Made by a program: the position numbers and the translations under genes
Notes under the pieces: generated by a model
What the model saw: only the letters and a program-made list of their open reading frames with translations
Told to the model about the DNA's origin: nothing
The model's database searches: none
Shown here: in pieces, positions 1-7,520 of the stretch
How the letters are laid out: the number at the start of each line of letters is the position of its first letter
Numbering within the stretch: the stretch's first letter is position 1
Origin: Phycisphaerales bacterium
Lineage (GTDB): Bacteria > Planctomycetota > Phycisphaerae > Sedimentisphaerales > Anaerohalosphaeraceae
Direction of reading: 5' to 3'
Assembly (NCBI GenBank): GCA_011053245.1
Contig: DRGS01000036.1
Span: 1 to 11,392 of the forward strand
DNA length: 11,392 nucleotides

Positions 1-150
1 ATGCGTAACAGTCGGAGCGGCCGGTTGAGGACGCTTTAGCATAATTTTATTTTCGCCGTCTGCGATCTCAAGTTCGACAAGGTCGTTTACCTTCATCAAC
101 TCGATGAGATCTTTTACTTTTTTCAAATCTGTTTTTCTGTCGTCTGACAT
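1..150 (-). CDS. accB: Biotin carboxyl carrier protein of acetyl-CoA carboxylase, N-terminal part (runs off the left edge)
   Basis: Fifty codons are visible, from an ATG at 148-150 to the window edge, and the C-terminal part with the biotinylation domain is missing. The product begins MSDDRKTDLKKVKDLIELMK and continues with VNDLVELEIADG and NKIMLKR, followed by a Pro/Ala-rich stretch (PQPAAP). That is the typical layout of AccB: an N-terminal helix ('...LI.LM...'), a short acidic beta segment ending in a 'LKR' or 'IRR' element, then a flexible Pro/Ala linker before the biotinyl domain. AccB carries carboxybiotin between biotin carboxylase and carboxyltransferase in fatty-acid synthesis. A good ribosome binding site (AAGGACC) lies a few bases upstream of the ATG, at about 154-160. 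The gene follows lysA on the same strand after 97 bp. The biotin Met-Lys-Met motif, which would settle the call, is outside the window, but the N-terminal pattern is distinctive. Confidence 0.8.
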   Translation of the reverse strand, partial: MSDDRKTDLKKVKDLIELMKVNDLVELEIADGENKIMLKRPQPAAPTVTH

Positions 151-200
151 TAGTGGTCCTTCCCAAAAATTACAGATATAGATTCAGCTATCAGCCAGTA

Positions 201-228
201 AGTATAGCTTTATGGTCAATAAACGCAA
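201..228 (-). promoter_or_regulatory. Candidate sigma-70 promoter for accB
   Basis: On the minus strand a -10 element TATACT (201-206, 5 of 6 to consensus) lies 16 bp from a weak -35 TTGCGT (223-228). Transcription would start near 194, giving a leader of about 44 nt before the accB ATG. The arrangement (TTGC.. / 16 bp / good -10) is the same as that upstream of lysA. A TTGACC sequence also lies in the spacer but has no -10 at the right distance. This is inferred from sequence only. Confidence 0.4.
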
Positions 229-247
229 GGATAAATACCGCGAGTGC

Positions 248-1525
248 TTATTTTTCCAGAGCCACTAAATCTTCATAGCTCTGACGTTTGCGAATTACGG
301 TAAATTTGTCGCCATCTACGAGAACTTCCGGCAGCATCGGGCGGGAGTTGTAGTTGCTGGCCATCGTGTAACCATAGGCGCCAGCGGTAAATACGGCGAT
401 AAGGTCGTCCCGCTGGACAGGGGGCAGGGATCTGTCTTTCGCGAAGAAATCCGCTCCTTCGCAGATGGGGCCTACCACGTCAACGACTTTACAGCCTTCG
501 ATATTCAGTTTTTTTTCTTTTGCCGGCGGCACAAATTTTTCTTCGACGGCGACCGGCCAGATGAAATGGAAAGCATCATAGAGAGCCGGCCTTATCAGGT
601 CGTTCATGCCAGCATCGACGATCACGAAATTCTTTTCGCCGCCGGTTTTGGTGAACAGTGTCTTCGTAACGAGGATGCCGGCGTTGGCGGCGATGCTCTT
701 GCCGGGTTCGAGAATGAGTTTGAGGTCTTTGCCTTTCAAAAGTGGTACTATACCCGATGCGTAGTCGGCAGCAGCAGGGACGGTGTTGCTTTCGTAGTCG
801 GCTCCGTAACCGCCGCCAAGGTCAAGGGCCTCGATGCGGTAGCCTTTGGCGCGAAGATCGTCGATGAGCGGCAGTATCTTTTCTATGGCTTTGCAATATG
901 GGTCTATTGTCTTGCCGCCGGAGCCGAGATGGACGTGGATGGCGCACATGTCAACAAAGCCGTTATCGGCGAAATCTTCAAAGACTTTTTTGGCACGTTC
1001 GATGTCGACGCCGAACTTTGTTTCCTTTACGCCGGTTGTTATGTGCTTGTGTGTTCCGGCGTCAATGTCGGGGTTTACGCGGAGAGCGGCTTTGGTCTTC
1101 GTGCCGGTTTCCTTAGCGAGGGCGATGAGGTTCTCCAACTCCGCTTCGGATTCGATGTTGAAGTATCCTATCCCAGCTTTTAGAGCGTCGATTATCTCGG
1201 TATCGGTCTTGCCGACTCCTGCGTAGACGATCTTTGAGAGGTCGGCGCCGGCTTGCATTGCGCGGTAGAGTTCGCCGCCGCTTACGATGTCGAAACCGCT
1301 GTCGGCTTCGGCGAGAAATTTCAGGATGTTAATGTTGCCGCAAGCCTTTATCGAGTAGCACACGGTGGTGTCGATGGCGGCGTGAGCGGTTTGTATCTTG
1401 CTCAAGTGGCTGAGAAAGGTGGCCTTGCTGTAGATGTAGACTGGCGAGCCGACTTCGGCGACGATATCCACGACATCTACGTTTTCAGCGAATAATCTGC
1501 CATTTTTATAATTGAACTGGTCCAT
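248..1525 (-). CDS. lysA: Diaminopimelate decarboxylase
   Basis: A pyridoxal-phosphate enzyme of the alanine-racemase-fold decarboxylase family, converting meso-diaminopimelate to L-lysine and CO2. With the start chosen here the product has 425 residues, the usual family length. Visible motifs are the PLP lysine in YSIKA (K60), an HVHLGSGG segment (197-204), the phosphate-binding loop DLGGGYG (235-241), EPGKSI (273-278), NDLIRPALYDA (308-318), the active-site CEGAD (355-359) supplied across the dimer, and AGAYGYTMASNYN near the C-terminus (381-393). The frame is open upstream to 1621, but that extension is unlike the family and would overlap the end of hypB. The ATG at 1525 has a GGAG ribosome binding site and its own promoter. 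Two family positions differ from the form I know best: EPGR is EPGK, and HIGSQ is HLGSGG. Other acidic and catalytic residues are present, so the function is secure, although carboxynorspermidine or ornithine decarboxylases share the fold. Confidence 0.93.
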   Translation of the reverse strand: MDQFNYKNGRLFAENVDVVDIVAEVGSPVYIYSKATFLSHLSKIQTAHAAIDTTVCYSIKACGNINILKFLAEADSGFDIVSGGELYRAMQAGADLSKIVYAGVGKTDTEIIDALKAGIGYFNIESEAELENLIALAKETGTKTKAALRVNPDIDAGTHKHITTGVKETKFGVDIERAKKVFEDFADNGFVDMCAIHVHLGSGGKTIDPYCKAIEKILPLIDDLRAKGYRIEALDLGGGYGADYESNTVPAAADYASGIVPLLKGKDLKLILEPGKSIAANAGILVTKTLFTKTGGEKNFVIVDAGMNDLIRPALYDAFHFIWPVAVEEKFVPPAKEKKLNIEGCKVVDVVGPICEGADFFAKDRSLPPVQRDDLIAVFTAGAYGYTMASNYNSRPMLPEVLVDGDKFTVIRKRQSYEDLVALEK

Positions 1526-1558
1526 TGCATTACTCCAATATAGTGATAGAAAGCGGCT

Positions 1559-1586
1559 ATTATACAGATATGGCGAGTAAATGCAA
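1559..1586 (-). promoter_or_regulatory. sigma-70 promoter for lysA
   Basis: On the minus strand a perfect -10 TATAAT (1559-1564), preceded by TG one base upstream (CTGTATAAT), lies 16 bp from TTGCAT (1581-1586), a weak -35. The predicted start is about 25-30 nt before the lysA ATG. The element sits just past the hypB stop codon, partly explaining the 71-bp gap between hypB and lysA in an otherwise overlapping gene string. It suggests that lysA is transcribed independently of hydrogenase maturation. Confidence 0.6.
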
Positions 1587-1596
1587 GGCTGAGATG

Positions 1597-2238
1597 TTAC
1601 TTGCGGCAGGATTTGAGCCAATCGTACCAGTGGTCCATCCCCTGGCCGGTCTTAGCCGATACCTGAAAAATCTTGACGTTGGGATTCAGTACGCGAATAT
1701 CGGCGACGGCGCGTTCGAGATTGAAATCGATATAGTCAATGAGGTCGATCTTATTGATGAGGATCGCATCGGCTTTGGCGAATGTGCCGGGGTACTTTAT
1801 GGGTTTGTCGTCACCTTCGGGGACCGAGAGAACGACGACTCGGAACTGCTCGCCGAGATCGAATGATGAGGGGCACACGAGGTTGCCGACGTTTTCGATG
1901 AATACTATGTCAAGATCGGCGGTGGGTATTTTGCCAAGGGCCTTTGTGACCTGTTCGGCGGAGAGGTGGCAGGCGCCGGCGGTCTCTATCTGTATGGCGC
2001 ATGCGCCGGTCTTGCGAATCTTGCGGGCATCGGTATCGGTTTTGATGTCGCCTTCTACGACGCCTATTTTCAAATCCGGGTTGTCTGTGATGGTGCGGGC
2101 AAGGATAGTGGTCTTGCCGGAACCTGGAGAGGATATGACGTTTATGCAGAGGGTGTTGTTTTCGGCAAAGAAGTTTCTGTTCTGGAGGGCGCACTCTGCG
2201 TTCTTGCTTAATATTTTCTTGTTCAATGATACTTTCAT
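1597..2238 (-). CDS. hypB: Hydrogenase nickel incorporation GTPase HypB
   Basis: A SIMIBI-class GTPase that, with HypA, delivers nickel to the large subunit of [NiFe]-hydrogenase. The 213-residue product shows the P-loop SPGSGKT (37-43), the GD of switch I in VVEGDIKTD (60-68), the metal-binding Cys-His of ACHLSAEQ (C90, H91), the Walker B/switch II region FIENVGNLVCP with the third metal ligand (C122), the NKIDL guanine-specificity motif (162-166) and SAKTGQG (194-200). It lacks both the N-terminal CxxCGC high-affinity nickel site of E. coli HypB and the His-rich stretch of nickel-storing HypB proteins, so it is the minimal form. Its ATG overlaps the hypA stop by 4 nt, implying translational coupling. 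It is the last gene of the hyp string, and lysA follows after 71 bp. Confidence 0.96.
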   Translation of the reverse strand: MKVSLNKKILSKNAECALQNRNFFAENNTLCINVISSPGSGKTTILARTITDNPDLKIGVVEGDIKTDTDARKIRKTGACAIQIETAGACHLSAEQVTKALGKIPTADLDIVFIENVGNLVCPSSFDLGEQFRVVVLSVPEGDDKPIKYPGTFAKADAILINKIDLIDYIDFNLERAVADIRVLNPNVKIFQVSAKTGQGMDHWYDWLKSCRK

Positions 2239-2585
2239 TTTTCGGGATCCTCTAATTCTATTTCCTCAAGTAACAGCGGTGCATCCTGTCCAAACTCGAA
2301 CTCTATGCTCTCGCAATGCGGGCAGATGGGCGAGTATATTTCAAAGTCGAAACTCTTTCCGCATTTGCCGCAGGTCGCCGAAAGCGGGATATGGACTATT
2401 TCAAGTTTCATGCCTTCGCAAATACTGCCGCTGACGGCGATCTCAAAGGCAAAGTTGAGTACTTCATCATTGATCGGGTTGAACTGGCCGCACGATACCT
2501 TTGCCGAAAGGGGTTTTGCGTCGTATTTTTTGGCTTCGGCTTCAATGGCTTTGAATATATTCTGGGCTACGATCGTTTCGTGCAT
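2235..2585 (-). CDS. hypA: Hydrogenase maturation nickel metallochaperone HypA
   Basis: Small zinc-containing nickel chaperone that passes nickel, with HypB, to the hydrogenase large subunit. The 116-residue product has the invariant N-terminal nickel-binding MHE (His2), and two CxxC pairs forming the structural zinc site (C72-GK-C75 and C88-PH-C91), exactly as in the family. The C-terminus is acidic (EEIELEDPEK). The ATG overlaps the hypE stop by one base (TGATG) and the stop overlaps the hypB start, so the three genes are probably translationally coupled. All ligand residues are present and nothing is unusual. Confidence 0.96.
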   Translation of the reverse strand: MHETIVAQNIFKAIEAEAKKYDAKPLSAKVSCGQFNPINDEVLNFAFEIAVSGSICEGMKLEIVHIPLSATCGKCGKSFDFEIYSPICPHCESIEFEFGQDAPLLLEEIELEDPEK

Positions 2586-3613
2586 CAGCAGATCCTCGGC
2601 AATTCCCGGCCGTAGGGCATTTGTACGACCCTTCTGCCGCCGATGGCGGTTACTATCTCTACGGCAGCGGCTGACTCGTCAGCTTCTAAGACGGTTCCTA
2701 TTACAGCGGAAGCTTCGCCGAGCGGATGTGCCTTGCATGCTTGCAGAATATCTTCGGCAGCTTCGGAGGCGACGACCATTATCACCTTGCCCTCGTTTGC
2801 GATGTCAAGCAGGTCAAAGCCCAACATGTCGGCTGCGGCGCGAACGGTCGTATCGATGGGTAACGCGTTTTCGATAAGCTCGATATTCAAACCGGTAGAC
2901 GATGCGACCTCGTTAAGGGTAGCTGCAACGCCGCCGCGAGTGGGGTCGCGCATGAATTTTATCGCGTTCGGGCTGGCTTTGAGCACTGTCGCGACGAGAT
3001 CATTAAGGCAGGCGCAATCGCTTTTTGTCGGTGAGTCGAACTTTATGCCCTCCCTCTGGGACATGATGGTCATGCCGTGGTCGCCTATTGTGCCGTTAAT
3101 GATGATCTTATCTCCGGGGGCAATGCGGTCGAAGGACAGGTTTACATTAGCCATCTTCGTACCGATCCCGGCGGTGTTTATGAATATCCCGTCCGCAGCC
3201 GATCTTTCCACGACCTTGGTATCGCCGGTAACTACGGGGACGCCAGCTTTTTCGGCGGTTGCCGCTGCGCTTGAGAGAATAGTTTCGAGAGTTTCCATCG
3301 GCAGGCCCTCTTCGATTATCAATGATAGACTCAAAGCTTTCGGGTCAGCACCGGATACCGCCAGATCGTTTACGGTTCCGCATATCGCAAGCTTGCCGAT
3401 ATCGCCGCCGTTAAAAAAGAGGGGCTTGACGACGAAGCTGTCGGTGGTAAATAATATCTGCGATGAGCCGGTGTCTATGCATGCCGCGTCGGTCAGTTGG
3501 CCCAACGTATCGTTTTTGAATCTTGAGAGAATGGTCTTTTCGATAAGATCGGAGGTGAGCCTGCCGCCGCCGCCGTGGGCCAGCAGAACTGTTTTTTTCT
3601 GTTCATCCGTCAT
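2585..3613 (-). CDS. hypE: Hydrogenase expression/formation protein HypE
   Basis: PurM/ThiL-like ATP-dependent dehydratase that turns a carbamoyl group, received from HypF on its C-terminal cysteine, into the thiocyanate donating the CN ligands of the iron centre. The 342-residue product has the N-terminal AHGGGGR (12-18), TTDSF (56-60), GTVNDLAV (79-86), GDTKVV (130-135) and DPTRGG (223-228), all typical of the family, and it ends in PRIC with Cys342 as the final residue, the essential carbamoyl/cyano acceptor. The ATG overlaps the end of hypD by 4 nt. It should work in a complex with HypF, then HypC-HypD. The length and C-terminal tail indicate an intact enzyme. Confidence 0.97.
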   Translation of the reverse strand: MTDEQKKTVLLAHGGGGRLTSDLIEKTILSRFKNDTLGQLTDAACIDTGSSQILFTTDSFVVKPLFFNGGDIGKLAICGTVNDLAVSGADPKALSLSLIIEEGLPMETLETILSSAAATAEKAGVPVVTGDTKVVERSAADGIFINTAGIGTKMANVNLSFDRIAPGDKIIINGTIGDHGMTIMSQREGIKFDSPTKSDCACLNDLVATVLKASPNAIKFMRDPTRGGVAATLNEVASSTGLNIELIENALPIDTTVRAAADMLGFDLLDIANEGKVIMVVASEAAEDILQACKAHPLGEASAVIGTVLEADESAAAVEIVTAIGGRRVVQMPYGRELPRIC

Positions 3614-4689
3614 CCGTTACGCTTTCTCCTCCTGCTATATTTGTACCACGCCGCACATGCCCCTTCGGTGCTTACCATGCATGGTCCTACCGGATCGTCG
3701 GGGGTGCATTTCTTTCCGAACATCGGGCACTCGGGCGGATCGATAAGACCGCAGAGCACCTCACCGCATTTACAGCCCGTAAGATCCTCTGCCGGTATCT
3801 CGTCAATGCCGAAACGTTTTGCGGCATCGAACTTTGCGTACTTGTCCTTTAGCCTCAGCGTACCGTTCGGTATCGCCCCCAGACCGCGCCAGTAGCCATC
3901 ATACGGCTCAAAGTATTCGTCAATGATCTTTTGTGCGGTGGTGTTTCCGGTTTCAGTAACGGCAGCTTCGTACATGGAAACCACTTCGGCGGTATTGTGT
4001 GCAAGTTGTCTGCAAATCTCAGCGACGCCTTCGATGATCTGCATCGGCTCGAAACCGGCGACAACACAGGGTTTGGCGAATCGCTGTACTATTGGCTTAT
4101 ACGCGTCCGAGCCGATTATGACACTCACATGGCCGGGGCACAGGAAGGCGTCTATCAGGTTGTTCTCATCCGAGAGGAGCGCTTCCATTGCGGGGATGAC
4201 GAGCTTGTGTGCGCAGAAGACGCAGAAGTTATCGATGCCCTCTCTTTGGGCGTCGGCAATGGCAACGGCTGTGGCGGGTGTCGTGGTTTCAAATCCTACG
4301 GCGATAAAGACGACCGTCTTATCGGGATGATTTCTTGCAAGGTCGAGGGCGTCTTCCGAACTGAGGACTATCTTAACATTTGACTTATGCTTTTTTTCGA
4401 GTGATCCGGTCTTGCCGGGGACGCGGATCATGTCGCCATAGGTTGCGATGATGCAATCGTCGCGGTCGGCCAACTGGAGCACTATATCAATGTAGCCCTG
4501 ATCGGTTACGCAAACCGGGCAGCCCGGTCCGGAGAGCAGTTTCAAGGTTTTCGGAAGGGTCGGCCTGATCCCGTTGCGAAATATCGAAACGGTGTGCGTA
4601 CCGCAAACTTCCATTATGTTTATCTGCCTGCCGAGTCTTTCACAGGCTGCGTCCATTAGTTTCTGAGCTTTTATGATCCTGCTGAGCAT
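3610..4689 (-). CDS. hypD: Hydrogenase maturation iron-sulfur protein HypD
   Basis: [4Fe-4S] protein that forms, with HypC, the scaffold on which Fe(CN)2CO is assembled. The 359-residue product contains MEVCGTHT (26-33), the redox pair GPGCPVC (54-60), VGFETTTPA (131-139), CPGHVS (184-189), AGFEP (211-215) and a Cys-rich C-terminus (C306, C308, C313, C321, C328, C337, C344) that includes the cluster ligands. I chose the ATG at 4687-4689 because a GAGAAG sequence lies 7 nt upstream. A TTG two codons earlier would give 361 residues but has poorer spacing. The gene begins 16 nt after hypC stops, and its own stop overlaps the hypE start (ATGA). Confidence 0.96.
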   Translation of the reverse strand: MLSRIIKAQKLMDAACERLGRQINIMEVCGTHTVSIFRNGIRPTLPKTLKLLSGPGCPVCVTDQGYIDIVLQLADRDDCIIATYGDMIRVPGKTGSLEKKHKSNVKIVLSSEDALDLARNHPDKTVVFIAVGFETTTPATAVAIADAQREGIDNFCVFCAHKLVIPAMEALLSDENNLIDAFLCPGHVSVIIGSDAYKPIVQRFAKPCVVAGFEPMQIIEGVAEICRQLAHNTAEVVSMYEAAVTETGNTTAQKIIDEYFEPYDGYWRGLGAIPNGTLRLKDKYAKFDAAKRFGIDEIPAEDLTGCKCGEVLCGLIDPPECPMFGKKCTPDDPVGPCMVSTEGACAAWYKYSRRRKRNG

Positions 4690-4705
4690 TATCAAACTTC
4701 TCTAT

Positions 4706-4954
4706 TTATGTATCTTCGGATTTCTTTTCCTGTTCTTCCCTTAGCTCGTCAAGTTCGGCTAACAACTGCCATGTTTCTTTGGCCTCTTCTTCACCGATTT
4801 GGGCTATCGCAAAGCCTGCGTGGACAAGGACTATATCGCCAATGTTGACTTCGGGTGTGAATGTGGTTCTTATATCCCACCTGTTGCCGAAAGCGTCGAC
4901 TGTGGCTTTGTCGTCTTCTAACTCAACTATTCTTGCTGGTACAGCTAAACACAT
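4706..4954 (-). CDS. hypC: Hydrogenase maturation chaperone HypC/HybG family
   Basis: Small chaperone that carries the Fe(CN)2CO unit from HypD to the hydrogenase large-subunit precursor. The 82-residue product starts MCLAVPARIVEL, with the invariant Cys2 that becomes the N-terminal residue after methionine removal, and has the family OB-fold core (VDAFGNRWDIRT, then GDIVLVHAGFAIAQI). The last 25 residues are strongly charged (EEEAKE...EEQEKKSEDT), as is common for the variable tail. It lies only 5 nt downstream of the hypF stop, and its weak GGAT ribosome binding site lies within the hypF end, pointing to coupling. Confidence 0.95.
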   Translation of the reverse strand: MCLAVPARIVELEDDKATVDAFGNRWDIRTTFTPEVNIGDIVLVHAGFAIAQIGEEEAKETWQLLAELDELREEQEKKSEDT

Positions 4955-4959
4955 GTTCG

Positions 4960-7281
4960 TTATCCATTTTGTATTGACATAGCCTTCGCCGCGATGGCCG
5001 CCTGACCAAGTGCGATACCGCCGTCGTTGGCAGGTACATTTCTTTTATATAATACCAAAAATCCGTTATTTTTCAAGATAGTAATCAGCCGATCCGTTAA
5101 AAATCGGTTACAAAATACTCCACCGCTAAGGGCGACGGTCGTTAATTCGCATTTTTGCCGGGCGCGTTCGGCAATTTCGGCCATCGCCGCGGCAATAGTA
5201 TTATGGAACATCGCCGAGATACGCCCCGGATCCATGCCTTTGCCGGAATCTTCTATCAATTGTTCAATAAGAGTACGAAGATCAAGCTGTAATGTTCCCT
5301 GCGGATCCTGAGTCAGGGCGAAATCGTAGATGTCATCTATTTGCCGGTCCGCGATCGCTTCAAGAGCCATGGGAAGTTGGGCCTCGAAATGATTGTATCT
5401 GCCGAGGCCGAGTATCGCCGCGACGGCATCGAATAATCTGCCCATACTCGATGTGTTGACTGTGTTAATATTCTTTTCAAGCTGGGTTGCGATAGTTTGC
5501 ATTCTGACGGTGTCTGGCTCGATGGAATTTAAGAGACTTTCGTACTTTTGCAGGTAAGAATCGTCGCCGGTGATCGATCTTAGCAGCCCCATGACCGGGC
5601 GTATTGGTTCCTTTGATGCTTTGTCGCCGCCGGGCAATGGGAAATACGCAAGATGGGCGAATCGCTCGAAGTCCGTTAGCGATGCTATGAGGCATTCGCA
5701 GCCCCAGATGCAGTCGTCGGTTCCCAGGCCCGTACCGTCGGCAACGAGACCGATGACAGGTTCGTGATGATCGAATTCAGCTAATGCCGAGGCGATATGT
5801 GCCCAGTGGTGCTGAATGTGGATGATCTTTCCGGCGTTGAGTGATTCGGCGTATTGAGTCGAAAGATAGCCGGGGTGCAGATCGCAGGCGACGACTTCTG
5901 GTGTTACGGTAAAGAGCTTCTTGAGATGCTCAACGGAGCGTTTGTAATGGCTGAAGACGAGTGCGTCTTTGAGGTCGCCGATATGCTCGCTGAGTATGAA
6001 CTGATTGCCCTTGACGAGGCAGAAGGTATTCTTCAGATCGGCACCGGCGGCGAATATGTCAACGCTTGCGTGTCGAGCAGTCAGGATCGGGCTTGGGACA
6101 AATCCGCGTGCCCTTCTTAATGGGGCGGGTTCGCCGTCTATTATTTGTATGACCGAATCGTCCAACTGGCGGTAGATTTCGCGGTCGTGCATCAGGAATA
6201 CGTCGGCAACATCGGCGAGTTTTTCAAGAGCAATTTCGTTGTCACATATCAAAGGTTCGTCGGAGAGGTTTGCGCTTGTCATGACGAGCACTTCAATGTC
6301 GTCCTCGGCAAAGAGCAGGTGATGCAGCGGAGCGTAACAGAGCATGAATCCGAACGTATTGACACCGGATGCGACGGACGCGGCTATCGGAGCGGCGTCC
6401 TGTCTTTGCGGAAGCAGAACAACGGGACTTCGGGGACCGGTAAGGAGTTTTTCGGCGGGGCCGTCAACGACCGCGTATTTTTTTATTGTTTTAATGGAAT
6501 TTGCCATCAAGGCAAAAGGCTTATGGTCACGTCGTTTTCTCGATCGCAGAAGTTGTACGGCTTTATCGTTCAAAGCGTCGACCGCCAGATGAAAGCCGCC
6601 TATACCCTTTATAGCGGCAATTTGGCCCTGCCGGAGTAATTGAGCTGTTTTTGAGATCGTGGTGTTGGGATCGGTTTCTATCGTTGCCCCGTTGTTGTCC
6701 GTTAGCCATATCTTCGGCCCGCAGGTTGGACATGCGACCGGCTGGGCGTGGTATCGACGGTCGGTAATGTCGGTGTACTGGGCCGAACATTTCGGGCACA
6801 TCGCAAAATTCGCCATGGTCGTAGCGGGGCGGTCGTAAGGGATCGACTTTATCAGCGAATATCGCGGACCGCAGTTAGTGCAGTTTATAAAGGGATAGCG
6901 ATAGCGGAAATCGTCAGGGTCGAACATCTCCCTGAGGCAATCGGAGCAGGTAGCGGTATCGGCGGTTACCTGCGTGGCAGCGTTTGCGGCATCGGTATCG
7001 CTGATGCGAATAACGAACTCTTCTTCGCCATCGACCGGGTCAATGTCCGAAATGTTAGATTCGGCGACCTCCAGCAGGGGGGGCTTGTTGTTGTCGGACC
7101 TCAATCTGTCGGTAAAATCAGAAATACTGGCGGCGGCGCCCTGAATCTCAATGGTGACGCCGGAAAAGTCATTATAAACGAAACCTGTCATGTCAAACTG
7201 CCGGGCCAGGCGGTGGATAAACGGCCTGCATCCAACTCCCTGTACGGTGCCTGATATGATTATTCGGATTCGCTTTGTCAA
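4960..7281 (-). CDS. hypF: Carbamoyltransferase HypF
   Basis: First enzyme of cyanide-ligand synthesis: it uses carbamoyl phosphate and ATP to make carbamoyl-adenylate and transfers the carbamoyl group to the C-terminal cysteine of HypE. The 773-residue product is complete. In order it has an acylphosphatase domain (GTVQGVGCRPFIHRLA, 11-26, catalytic R19; N37), a double zinc-finger region with four CxxC pairs (112/115, 134/137, 162/165, 184/187), a YrdC-like nucleotide-binding domain (KGIGGFHLAVDA, about 225-236) and a Kae1-like transferase domain (HHWAHIAS 491-498, DGTGLG 515-520, SMGRLFDA 612-619, LSGGVFCN 718-725, NDGGIALGQ 752-760). The start is TTG at 7279-7281: an AGGGGGAAAG ribosome binding site lies just upstream, and the next Met (31) would delete the catalytic acylphosphatase loop. 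It is the first gene of the hyp string. Confidence 0.96.
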   Translation of the reverse strand: MTKRIRIIISGTVQGVGCRPFIHRLARQFDMTGFVYNDFSGVTIEIQGAAASISDFTDRLRSDNNKPPLLEVAESNISDIDPVDGEEEFVIRISDTDAANAATQVTADTATCSDCLREMFDPDDFRYRYPFINCTNCGPRYSLIKSIPYDRPATTMANFAMCPKCSAQYTDITDRRYHAQPVACPTCGPKIWLTDNNGATIETDPNTTISKTAQLLRQGQIAAIKGIGGFHLAVDALNDKAVQLLRSRKRRDHKPFALMANSIKTIKKYAVVDGPAEKLLTGPRSPVVLLPQRQDAAPIAASVASGVNTFGFMLCYAPLHHLLFAEDDIEVLVMTSANLSDEPLICDNEIALEKLADVADVFLMHDREIYRQLDDSVIQIIDGEPAPLRRARGFVPSPILTARHASVDIFAAGADLKNTFCLVKGNQFILSEHIGDLKDALVFSHYKRSVEHLKKLFTVTPEVVACDLHPGYLSTQYAESLNAGKIIHIQHHWAHIASALAEFDHHEPVIGLVADGTGLGTDDCIWGCECLIASLTDFERFAHLAYFPLPGGDKASKEPIRPVMGLLRSITGDDSYLQKYESLLNSIEPDTVRMQTIATQLEKNINTVNTSSMGRLFDAVAAILGLGRYNHFEAQLPMALEAIADRQIDDIYDFALTQDPQGTLQLDLRTLIEQLIEDSGKGMDPGRISAMFHNTIAAAMAEIAERARQKCELTTVALSGGVFCNRFLTDRLITILKNNGFLVLYKRNVPANDGGIALGQAAIAAKAMSIQNG

Positions 7282-7304
7282 ATCTTTCCCCCTGATCGGT
7301 TAAA

Positions 7305-7323
7305 TTGTGATATTTCATAACAA
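7305..7323. promoter_or_regulatory. 19-bp imperfect palindrome in front of hypF (possible operator)
   Basis: TTGTGAT and ATAACAA flank a 5-bp centre (ATTTC), matching at 6 of 7 arm positions. It lies 24 bp before the hypF TTG and just downstream of a -10-like TATCAT (7333-7338, minus strand) that has no good -35. The half-site resembles the TGTGA of CRP/FNR-family sites, but the spacing is one base longer than the E. coli CRP site, so assignment to a regulator is not possible. The rest of 7282-7442 is A/T-rich and holds no gene I can see. Confidence 0.3.
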
Positions 7324-7442
7324 CTCAATGCCATGATACCCTCTAAAACCAAAAAAGGCTAATCAAAAAATTTTGCACGGGGTCCGATAATCTCAGGATT
7401 TCTGCCGGAATACAGTGAATTCGCAATATTTATTTGATTTCC

Positions 7443-7493
7443 TTAATATATTCTTAATATTATCTTGACATACAGCCCCCCTTCTGCTATAAT
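7443..7493 (+). promoter_or_regulatory. Consensus sigma-70 promoter with A/T-rich upstream repeats
   Basis: TTGACA (7465-7470) and TATAAT (7488-7493) are both perfect and separated by the optimal 17 bp. Immediately upstream lie two 11-bp near-repeats, TTAATATATTC (7443-7453) and TTAATATTATC (7454-7464), ending exactly at the -35 box. They are in phase with the helix and resemble an UP element contacted by the RNA polymerase alpha subunits. The predicted start is near 7500, about 20 nt before the first small open frame. It is by far the strongest-looking promoter in the window. Confidence 0.85.
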
Positions 7494-7520
7494 GATATTT
7501 GTTGTTTGGGGGAAAAGAAA

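Noticed and set aside
1526..1621. N-terminal extension of lysA by 32 codons
   Set aside because: It overlaps the end of hypB, runs through the predicted lysA promoter, has no family similarity, and the ATG at 1525 has a good ribosome binding site.
2643..3746. 367-codon plus-strand frame opposite hypE
   Set aside because: Antisense shadow of hypE, low-complexity Ser/Ala composition, and it contradicts the well-conserved hypE and hypD on the other strand.
4690..4695. TTG start for hypD two codons upstream
   Set aside because: Possible, but the GAGAAG site is spaced better for the ATG at 4689; the effect is only two residues.
7318..7335. TGGCAT..TTGTT on the minus strand before hypF as a sigma-54 promoter
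   Set aside because: The GG-to-G spacing is one base short and the essential -12 GC is missing.
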